The notes under the pieces: generated by a model | Databases searched by the model: none | What the model was told of the DNA's origin: nothing | Seen by the model: the letters and a program-made list of their open reading frames with translations, nothing else | From: Bacillota bacterium | Lineage (GTDB): Bacteria; Bacillota; Clostridia; Monoglobales; Firm-18 | NCBI GenBank assembly: GCA_022706765.1 | Contig: JAKJBX010000006.1 | Coordinates: 41,616-105,615 of the forward strand | DNA: 64,000 nucleotides | Reading direction: 5' to 3' | Program-made: the position numbers and the translations under genes | Shown here: in pieces, positions 57,883-64,000 of the stretch | Position numbering within the stretch: the stretch's first letter is position 1 | Layout of the letters: each line of letters begins with the position of its first letter

Positions 57883-57934
57883 AAGCTTGGGACGATGGCA
57901 TGACACTGAAAGTTGAATAGGTTCCGCACAACGT

Positions 57935-58010
<76 letters not shown>

Positions 58011-58021
58011 AAAAACACAGT

Positions 58022-58057
58022 AACCACAAGGCCAAAGAACCTTGTGGTTTTTGCTTT
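58022..58057 (+). terminator. Terminator after tRNA-Ala
   Basis: AACCACAAGG / CCTTGTGGTT, 10-bp perfect stem, then TTTGCTTT. Confidence 0.75.
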
Positions 58058-58103
58058 ACCACGCTAAAATGAATATTTAGTGCTTTTTGCCAACAGAGTA
58101 TTA

Positions 58104-58169
58104 TGACAAAAATGCATCGAAAATATTGTCATTTTGTCAATTGAAACACATGGGAAAGTATGGTATAAT
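58104..58169 (+). promoter_or_regulatory. Promoter and operator-like repeat of the STAND gene
   Basis: TTGAAA (58141-58146), 17 bp, TATAAT (58164-58169). Just upstream, TGACAAAAATG (58104-58114) and CATTTTGTCA (58130-58139) form an inverted repeat. A leader of about 260 nt without ORF separates the promoter from the gene. Confidence 0.6.
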
Positions 58170-58435
58170 ATATAATGCTTTGTAACTTCATTTTTGTTAT
58201 TTCGGAATAGACATATTTTAATTTTCTAAAATTAGAAGTAATTGTAGAAGAGGAAAATAGCAAATAAATCTTTGGTTAAATTAAAGAAGAGTTATGCATT
58301 TATATATATGAGGAATTAAAAGAACTGCTGACTATGGTTATAATCGAAAACATAGCGTATAAAGCTGACGAAAAATGTACAACCTCAGCTGTTTTAATAA
58401 AAAAAGGTGATTAAAAATATCGAAGGGGAATGAAT

Positions 58436-60853
58436 ATGTATTTATCTGCAAAACATGTTGATGTGGCACGTACAATAATTACTAATTTTGAAGTTGCATA
58501 TAGATGCTATATAGCTGAAAAATTGTTGCAAAACATAGGGACTTCTTTGGAATTTCAGGCTAAACTTTCTGAAATGATTACAACATTTTCTGCTTCTACG
58601 GCAATTTTGTCTGGATATTTAAAATCTAAGGCAACAAATATCAAAGGTAAACACAGTAAAGTTTTTGAAGATTTGGAGTTTTCAAGAGATTGTTTTTTTA
58701 AAAAAAGTATTTACAAAAATCATGATGTTCCTGATGTTAGCGAAATTATTAGCATTACATATCTTTTTACAGACCTATATAAACCACTGATTTTAACATT
58801 TAAGTCGTCTACAGAGTTCATACAATTATCAGATTTGTTTCACGATAAAAGAAATAAACTTAGCCATACTGGAAGTGAACTTCTCGACGAAGAAGATATG
58901 CTAAACGTAATTTGTTTTATTTCTCAAGTTATGGACTATCTATCTGACGATTATTTTTGGTATAAATGCAAACAAGAGATACAAAAAGATATAGAAAGTT
59001 ATCTTGCTATTGATACCCAATCTAATATTTATGGAAATATTTCGGATATGCCCTTTGCAAACCATAAAATAATATGTCGAGAAGATCAGCTGGACAAAGT
59101 AAATGCTTTTGTTTCGTTGCAAGAAGGGCAGTATAAAAAAGCGACAACTTTGTGTATTTATGGGTATGGCGGAATTGGAAAAACTGCGCTTGCTTTAGAA
59201 TACGTACGCCAATTAATTAAGGATGTTAATGATAAAAAAATTCAAAAGCCTGTTGATAATATTTTGTTTTTTTCGGCAAAAGATATAATGCTCACAGCCA
59301 ATAGTTTTACTGGGAGAATTGAAAAATTAGAGATGTATCAAGGATTTAAAAGTTGCACTGAGTTAAAGGAGGGTATTTTTTCACACTTAAAAATATCTTC
59401 GTTCGATGAATTAAACTCAAGGTGCTTAATTATAGTAGATAATTTTGAATCATTGCAAAGTGAGGAAAAAACAAATGTAAGAAAATTAATTAAAAATGGA
59501 AGCCCTTCTTTGATAAGTTATATTGTAACGTCAAGAAATCCTGAACAAATGGAAGAAATGATATGTATTCAAGAATTCACAAAAGAAAACGGTATTGATT
59601 TTGTAAACAAGTACATTCATGAAACAGGAATAGATGTTGTGTTAAGTGAAGATGACAAGGCTTCGCTTGTTGATTTATCTCGTGGCAACACTCTGGTATT
59701 AGTGCTTTGCTTACATAGGTTAAATAGTAAAAACGCTACACTCGGTATGATGAAGGAAGAGTTCAATGAATTGGTAAGTTTAAAGAAAATTAAAAAAGAG
59801 CTATCGGAAATACCAGCAAATGCATATGAAATTATAAGCGAATTTATGTATAGAAATACATTTAACGAGATAACTCAGTTGCTTTCTGATAAACAGGAGC
59901 TATTACTGCTTGTGCTTAAAATATTTGCGGTAATAGATGGTAGTACAGAAATATACACTTTAAGTCGAGTGGCAAACAGAAATTTCAGAGAGATCGAAGA
60001 TGTTTTAGATATTCTTTGCAACTTCTTAATTCTGCAAAAAATTGGTGAATACTATTCGATTAATCAATTTGCAAATAAATATGTCGTTGACATGTTTATC
60101 AGCGATTCTGTTGAGTTTGAAGAAATATCAAATAAGGTAAGTGCTATTAACAAAGTTATTAAATCTGATTTTAGAACCTATCAACAGCAATTAAAAAACA
60201 ATCCAGATATACAATCTATAATGAATGATTGGCATATTGAGCATTTTGGTGATAAACTATCTACAGCAAAAGCTTTCTCGATATATATGTCTATTAATAG
60301 AGAGTTGAATTTTGGACATGATGAATATTATTATTCAATTGCAAATGATCTAGCGGAGATTAATAAATTACTGACTATTACAATTCATCCTTATTTAAGA
60401 GTGCAAAAGGCGAGGATACTATCACAGATAAGAACCAAAATAGGTTTATCTCAAGAAAAAACAAACGAGGAAAAAGCCGCATATTTGGAGGCAATTCAAA
60501 TTATAAAGTGGAATTATCCTCAAATACGAGCAACTAAGTCATATGCCGCAACACTTTGGCTTTATGGAATTTCTCTATATGAAACCAATGATAGCGATGC
60601 GGTAAAATACTTGGAAGAAGGGAAAAAATCGTTCGAAAAACTATTTATTTCTGATTCTGAATACTACAAATGTCTTTCATACCTTGGTTTCGCTTACTTT
60701 AGACAATATGAGCAAACACAAAACAAAGAATATTTAAGATTAGCGCGCAGTATTTCATATAAGCTTAAAGCAGACTACCAAAAATATGATAGAGCCATAC
60801 AAGGTTTCAGTATACAGCTCGAAGATAATTTAAAGAAATATGGCGGTTTTTAA
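58436..60853 (+). CDS. HEPN-STAND NTPase with TPR-like C-terminus, putative abortive-infection protein
   Basis: An 805-residue protein, not a recognised named family. The first ~190 residues are helical with RNKLSH (139-144), the Rx4H motif of HEPN ribonucleases. Next is a STAND/NB-ARC-type NTPase with Walker A GYGGIGKTA (about 243-251), Walker B CLIIVDNFE (about 330-338) and the sensor-like IVTSRN (about 363-368), then a winged-helix-like part. From about 640 on, helical pairs typical of TPR repeats follow (AATLWLYGISLYE, KCLSYLGFAYFRQYE). This order of effector, switch and sensor is that of anti-phage STAND systems: the TPR part would bind a phage product, NTP binding would oligomerise it and HEPN would cut RNA. 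This is inference from architecture. ATG 58436 has GGGG seven bases upstream. AT-rich codon use marks it as imported. It is the only gene in the island. Confidence 0.8.
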   Translation: MYLSAKHVDVARTIITNFEVAYRCYIAEKLLQNIGTSLEFQAKLSEMITTFSASTAILSGYLKSKATNIKGKHSKVFEDLEFSRDCFFKKSIYKNHDVPDVSEIISITYLFTDLYKPLILTFKSSTEFIQLSDLFHDKRNKLSHTGSELLDEEDMLNVICFISQVMDYLSDDYFWYKCKQEIQKDIESYLAIDTQSNIYGNISDMPFANHKIICREDQLDKVNAFVSLQEGQYKKATTLCIYGYGGIGKTALALEYVRQLIKDVNDKKIQKPVDNILFFSAKDIMLTANSFTGRIEKLEMYQGFKSCTELKEGIFSHLKISSFDELNSRCLIIVDNFESLQSEEKTNVRKLIKNGSPSLISYIVTSRNPEQMEEMICIQEFTKENGIDFVNKYIHETGIDVVLSEDDKASLVDLSRGNTLVLVLCLHRLNSKNATLGMMKEEFNELVSLKKIKKELSEIPANAYEIISEFMYRNTFNEITQLLSDKQELLLLVLKIFAVIDGSTEIYTLSRVANRNFREIEDVLDILCNFLILQKIGEYYSINQFANKYVVDMFISDSVEFEEISNKVSAINKVIKSDFRTYQQQLKNNPDIQSIMNDWHIEHFGDKLSTAKAFSIYMSINRELNFGHDEYYYSIANDLAEINKLLTITIHPYLRVQKARILSQIRTKIGLSQEKTNEEKAAYLEAIQIIKWNYPQIRATKSYAATLWLYGISLYETNDSDAVKYLEEGKKSFEKLFISDSEYYKCLSYLGFAYFRQYEQTQNKEYLRLARSISYKLKADYQKYDRAIQGFSIQLEDNLKKYGGF

Positions 60854-61057
60854 TTATTTTAGAGCAATAAAGAGTTAAGATTTAAGTGTGTTGGAACTCT
60901 GAATGTACATTTTGAGGATAATAGTAAGTAACTTGAACTTTCTATTATGAGCAAACCTTATATTTTGTCTACAAAAGATGAGGCTAATAAATTTCCCAAA
61001 TGCTACTTATGGCATATATATTTAGAAGCAAATTGGGGGTAGCACACCCGTTAATTC

Positions 61058-61116
61058 GGGAGCGCGCTTGAATGGCATTCAAGAGGCAAGGGGTTCGATC
61101 CCCCTCATCTCCACCA
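61058..61116 (+). repeat. Second copy of the tRNA-Ala 3' half (att-like)
   Basis: 59 bp matching 57952-58010 with two mismatches. It keeps the anticodon arm, T-arm, acceptor 3' strand and CCA. Upstream only GGGGGT (61035-61040) resembles a tRNA-Ala 5' end and no D-arm can be drawn, so it is not a functional tRNA gene. Confidence 0.85.
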
Positions 61117-61120
61117 CTGA

Positions 61121-61161
61121 AAAGCCTTGAAAACACTATGTTTTCGAGGCTTTCATTTTTT
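61121..61161 (+). terminator. Terminator after the att-like repeat
   Basis: AAAGCCTTGAAAAC / GTTTTCGAGGCTTT (14 positions, one G-T), then CATTTTTT. It is plausibly the original terminator of the tRNA-Ala unit before the island was inserted. The remaining 61162-61344 shows no gene. Confidence 0.7.
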
Positions 61162-61344
61162 AGAAATTAACCGCATTTAGGGGTATCAACCGTACAATCC
61201 GCCTGCAACACCCTGTATTGTATATTATGCCTAACCATCATTATATGTCGAAACATGTAAAAGATCGGCTGTCGGTTCTTGCCGCAATCTTGTGGCGGTC
61301 TGCCGTTTAGCCGCATATAATGATACGGAAACAGAGGTGATTCT

Positions 61345-62430
61345 ATGGCAACCGTCAGTTTGTGTATGATTGTGCGAAACGAGGCGCATACGCTCGAAAA
61401 ATGTCTGAACTCTATCGAAGGGGCTGTCGATGAAATGGTTATCGTTGACACAGGCTCCTCTGACGGCACCCGTGAAGTTGCCGGGCGCTTTACGGATAAG
61501 GTATATGATTTTGAATGGGTGGATGATTTTGCGGCCGCACGCAACTTTGCTTACGACAAAGCTACCATGGATTATATCATGTGGCTGGACGCCGACGACA
61601 TCCTCCTGCCGGAGGATAAGGCAAAGCTCATTGCGTTAAAGAAAAGTATCCCGCCCGAGGTGGATGCGGTCATGATGAAGTATAACACCGGCTTTGACGA
61701 CATCGGAAACGTGGTGTTTTCTTATTACCGGGAGCGGCTTTCCAAAAGGAGCCGCGGATTCCTGTGGCACGAACCGGTGCACGAGTATTTGGCGGTGGGC
61801 GGAAATATCATCAATGCCGACATCTGCGTCACGCATACCAAAAAACATGCCGAGCCGAATTCCCGAAATATCAATATCTATGAGGGCATCCTTGCGGAAG
61901 GCAAAACGCTTTCCCCGAGAGGGATGTACTATTACGCACGTGAGCTGAAAGATAAGGCACGATATACCGACGCCATCCGCATGTTCCGGGAGTTTTTGGA
62001 TTCCGGTAAGGGCTGGACGGAGGATAACATCTCCGCCTGCGGAGAGCTTGCCAAATGCTATCTGGCGGTGAATGAACATGAAAAGTCCCTCGCCGCCATG
62101 TTTGAAAGCTTTAAATACGACAGCCCCCGCGCCGAGCTTTGCTGCCAAATCGGGTACTGGTTTAAAGGGCGGGGAGATTACAGGCTTGCCGCTTTTTGGT
62201 TCTCGCTTGTGCTGACACTGCAAAAACCGTCCGATACCTGGGGCTTCATACAGCACGATTGCTGGGGATATATCCCCTGTATAGAATGTGCGGTATGCTA
62301 CGACAAGCTCGGAAACTATGAGCTTGCCGAGCGTTTCAACAACCGGGCTGCCGTATTCAATCCGGATTCCCACGCGGTCACACATAACAGGCAATATTTT
62401 GAGGCACAAAAAGTCCTGCGCTCAATATGA
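61345..62430 (+). CDS. Family 2 glycosyltransferase with TPR-like C-terminus
   Basis: A 361-residue protein. The N-terminal ~230 residues are a GT-A glycosyltransferase: SLCMIVRNEAHTLEKCL, VDTGSSDGT, the DxD site in MWLDADD and WHEPVHEYL. The C-terminal part has helical repeats (AELCCQIGYWFKGRGDYRLA, CYDKLGNYELAERF). This domain pair is common in Bacillota as a stand-alone enzyme, often for glycosylating peptides or proteins. The acceptor is unknown. CAGAGGTG precedes the ATG. G+C returns to chromosomal level here. Confidence 0.88.
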   Translation: MATVSLCMIVRNEAHTLEKCLNSIEGAVDEMVIVDTGSSDGTREVAGRFTDKVYDFEWVDDFAAARNFAYDKATMDYIMWLDADDILLPEDKAKLIALKKSIPPEVDAVMMKYNTGFDDIGNVVFSYYRERLSKRSRGFLWHEPVHEYLAVGGNIINADICVTHTKKHAEPNSRNINIYEGILAEGKTLSPRGMYYYARELKDKARYTDAIRMFREFLDSGKGWTEDNISACGELAKCYLAVNEHEKSLAAMFESFKYDSPRAELCCQIGYWFKGRGDYRLAAFWFSLVLTLQKPSDTWGFIQHDCWGYIPCIECAVCYDKLGNYELAERFNNRAAVFNPDSHAVTHNRQYFEAQKVLRSI

Positions 62431-62588
62431 TTTTGACATCCATTGCAATAGATGCGCCGCCCGACAGATGTGAGGTGAGCTTGATACAATCAATCAGTGG
62501 TATTTGCGAATATGCGGCGGCTATGGACTGACCGCATTTTTCATGATAAAATAAATATACAATCATTCATGAAAGCAGGCAGATTTTA

Positions 62589-62957
62589 ATGACCATCGAA
62601 AAAATTTCCCGAAATCAGGTGGACATCGCATTGGTGCAAAGCGATGTGCCGCTCATTACCGACATTCAGACCGCCCTTGACCTGATGGCAACGGTGCGGT
62701 ACGAAACGGGATGCGACCGTATGGCGCTGCCTAAGTCCGCTTTTACCGAGGATTTCTTTGTGCTGTCCACACGCCTTGCGGGAGAGGTTTTGCAGAAGTT
62801 TGTGAACTATCAAATGAAGGTTGCCATCTTCGGCGACTATTCGCATTATACCAGTAAACCGCTCAAAGACTTTATCTATGAATCCAACAGCGGCAGCCGC
62901 GCCTTTTTCGTCGCCACCGAGGAAGAGGCGGTTGAGAAACTTGCCGCCGCAAAATAG
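62589..62957 (+). CDS. DUF4180 protein
   Basis: A 122-residue protein matching the DUF4180 pattern: a start near DIQTALDLMATVRYE, then the conserved LPKSAFTEDFFVLSTRLAGE, FVNYQMKVAIFGDYS and a closing NSGSRAFFVATEEEA. Function unknown. It stands between a glycosyltransferase and a small regulator. No ribosome binding site better than AGGCAG is seen. Confidence 0.8.
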   Translation: MTIEKISRNQVDIALVQSDVPLITDIQTALDLMATVRYETGCDRMALPKSAFTEDFFVLSTRLAGEVLQKFVNYQMKVAIFGDYSHYTSKPLKDFIYESNSGSRAFFVATEEEAVEKLAAAK

Positions 62958-62972
62958 CGCCGTTCAATTGCG

Positions 62973-63197
62973 CTAAGTACATTTACGCTTGTATGGCGTA
63001 GGGTCGTCGGTTTGATTTAAAAGGTAATCTATGCTTGTGTTGTAAAAATGCGATAGTTTAATTAATGCCTGAACCGGTATGTTTAAATTCCCTAATTCAT
63101 AATCCGAATATGTCGATTGATGAATATTTAGCAAATCAGCTATGTCCTTTTGCGTCAAATCCTTATCTTCTCTCAATGCTCTAATTCTTTCATTCAA
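62973..63197 (-). CDS. XRE-family transcriptional regulator
   Basis: A 74-residue, single-domain Cro/C1-type helix-turn-helix protein: RIRALREDKDLTQKDIADLL, then HQSTYSDYELG and LSHFYNTSIDYLL. The start is a TTG at 63197 with GAGGTG seven bases before. It is divergent from the small ORF at 63290. The inverted repeat TTCCCATA / TATGGGGAA between them is the likely binding site. Confidence 0.92.
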   Translation of the reverse strand: MNERIRALREDKDLTQKDIADLLNIHQSTYSDYELGNLNIPVQALIKLSHFYNTSIDYLLNQTDDPTPYKRKCT

Positions 63198-63230
63198 AAT
63201 ACATCACCTCAAACACATTATAATTTATGT

Positions 63231-63271
63231 GAATTTCCCATATTGACAATTATGGGGAATTCCCTTAAAAT
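63231..63271 (+). promoter_or_regulatory. Promoter with XRE operator
   Basis: TTGACA (63243-63248), 17 bp, TAAAAT (63266-63271). Around it TTCCCATA (63235-63242) mirrors TATGGGGAA (63251-63259), and GGGAATTCCC lies in the spacer. Occupation by the XRE protein would block RNA polymerase. Confidence 0.6.
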
Positions 63272-63289
63272 ATATTTGAGGTGAATTTT

Positions 63290-63460
63290 ATGAAGTTACC
63301 GGAGGTTATAAGAGAATTATATAGGCAAGCAGGGCGATTAAATCTATATTTCTCTCTTTGCTGCAATAAAAATAAGCCTGATATTAATAGGCTTAAAAAG
63401 GCAATCAGACGTATGAAACAGCTTATTGTAGAAATTGAAATAAGTATAGACCGCTTATAG
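63290..63460 (+). CDS. Small helical protein, divergent partner of the XRE regulator
   Basis: A 56-residue protein from ATG 63290 with GAGGTG seven bases upstream and its own promoter. The sequence is two amphipathic helices: MKLPEVIRELYRQAGRLNLYF, given in parts (PEVIRELYRQAG, LNLYFSLCCNKNK), then INRLKKAIRRMKQLIVEIEI. No family recognised. The pairing of an XRE repressor with a tiny divergent gene resembles plasmid- or phage-type control modules or antitoxin pairs, but no toxin feature is evident. Confidence 0.55.
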   Translation: MKLPEVIRELYRQAGRLNLYFSLCCNKNKPDINRLKKAIRRMKQLIVEIEISIDRL

Positions 63461-63620
63461 AAATGCATTAGGAGACACACTGAGCATCCAGCCCGCCCCG
63501 GGCGGCAAATCGTTTGATTCCAAAAGCACCCTTCCGGATGCTTTTGTTGACAACGCCCGCCGATTATGCTATCATCAAAGCATTACATATATGATTAGTG
63601 CGCAAAAGGAGACAAAGACC

Positions 63621-64000
63621 ATGGGTGAAGTGATGTCACGCAGCGACGCATGGGCGCTGCTGAGCGAATACAATCAGGATGCGTTCCATTTAAAACATGC
63701 CCTGATCGTCGAGGATGTGATGATGTATTTCGCCGAAAAGCTGGGCTTTGGAGACGAAAAGGCATTTTGGGGCATTGTCGGGCTGCTGCACGATTTGGAT
63801 TTTGAGCAATTCCCTGACCGACACTGTATCAAGCAGCAGGAAATCATGCGGGAGCGTGGTATCGACGAGCGTATTATCCATGCCACGGCAAGCCACGGCT
63901 ATAAGCTGACGGTGGACATCGCACCGGTGCATCTGATGGAAAAGGTGCTGTATGCGGTAGACGAGCTGACAGGGCTGATCGGCGCGGCGGCACTGATGCG
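63621..64000 (+). CDS. HD-domain protein, cut by window end
   Basis: The N-terminal 126 residues of a metal-dependent HD phosphohydrolase-like protein. Key residues are HLKHALIVEDVMMYFAEKLG, the HD pair in GLLHDLDFEQFP, a second histidine site HATASHGYK and the helix MEKVLYAVDELTGLIGAAALM (partly given: VLYAVDELTGLIGAA). ATG 63621 follows AAAGGAG. This type is usually annotated only as a hydrolase; the substrate is unknown. Confidence 0.85.
   Translation, partial: MGEVMSRSDAWALLSEYNQDAFHLKHALIVEDVMMYFAEKLGFGDEKAFWGIVGLLHDLDFEQFPDRHCIKQQEIMRERGIDERIIHATASHGYKLTVDIAPVHLMEKVLYAVDELTGLIGAAALM

Larger units (their letters stand above)
58011..61116 (+). mobile_element. Small AT-rich genomic island at tRNA-Ala
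   Basis: A 3.1-kb segment bounded by the intact tRNA-Ala and a repeat of its 3' 59 bp. Base composition drops to roughly one-third G+C against about half around it, and codon use changes to AT-rich. It holds one long gene (58436) and no integrase, transposase or replication gene, so it would need help from another element. The repeat layout is that of tRNA-targeted integration. The alternative is a decayed tandem tRNA-Ala with sequence inserted between the copies. Confidence 0.7.

Noticed and set aside
58430..58435. ATG two codons upstream as the STAND gene start
   Set aside because: The GGGG ribosome binding site would touch this ATG; the ATG at 58436 has normal spacing.
63265..63480. 71-residue minus-strand ORF
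   Set aside because: Antisense to the 63290 gene, which has both promoter and ribosome binding site.

Overview
The window is about 52% G+C chromosomal DNA from a Gram-positive anaerobe of the Bacillota, most likely class Clostridia (an Oscillospirales/Ruminococcaceae-like lineage). The basis is the set of lineage markers: RNase J, a FabT-type MarR regulator, CIRCE-controlled groESL, a tRNA-Trp T-box in front of trpEGDCFBA, DnaI/DnaD-type replication proteins, SpoIIIE/FtsK, DUF1292-RuvX, and frequent TTG/GTG starts with AGGAGG-type ribosome binding sites. The exact genus cannot be read from the sequence.

Layout. 1-2.2 kb: fatty-acid synthesis (fabH going left, fabD-fabT going right) around a shared operator. 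2.2-9.3 kb: RNase J, a sugar-nucleotidyltransferase/phosphomannomutase-like fusion and MreB, enclosed by two inverted copies of a repeat that carries an 88-nt small-RNA gene. 9.3-14.6 kb: groESL, a split permease, an SDR reductase and a diguanylate cyclase. 14.7-16.3 kb: four small proteins of unknown function and a 104-bp tandem repeat array of terminator-like hairpins. 16.3-21 kb: a phosphoesterase, CoaX, ArgGH and a lipoprotein peptidyl-prolyl isomerase. 21-34.5 kb: a probable 6S RNA, then DUF1292, RuvX, an ABC exporter, KsgA, a class B PBP, an RluA synthase, SpoIIIE/FtsK, UppP, a HIT protein and AlaS. 34.6-41.8 kb: more accessory in character, with Ogt, DUF2461, an Rhs scrap, an O-antigen-ligase-like protein, a three-enzyme L-xylulose cassette (kinase, 3-epimerase, 4-epimerase leading to D-xylulose 5-phosphate), recombinase debris and tRNA-Gln. 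41.9-45.6 kb: helicase loader, DnaD protein and acetolactate synthase. 45.8-52.9 kb: the T-box-controlled, translationally coupled trp operon. 52.9-57 kb: a stand-alone BREX-type PglX methyltransferase and a purine permease. 57.2-61.1 kb: two small proteins, tRNA-Gly, tRNA-Ala and a tRNA-bounded island. 61.3-64 kb: a glycosyltransferase, DUF4180, an XRE regulator with a divergent small ORF, and an HD-domain protein cut by the window end.

The strongest candidate for an undescribed system is the AT-rich 3.1-kb segment 58011-61116. It lies between an intact tRNA-Ala and a second copy of its 3' half (59 bp, two mismatches). It carries one large gene, an 805-residue HEPN-STAND-TPR protein with the architecture of an abortive-infection effector, and no integrase. 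An orphan PglX lies a few kilobases away. The window is also rich in dispersed intergenic structure: a twin 88-nt sRNA locus, a short conserved motif repeatedly abutting perfect locus-specific palindromes, long near-perfect hairpins that can include a gene's stop codon, and a hairpin that buries the Shine-Dalgarno sequence of the nucleotidyltransferase gene.
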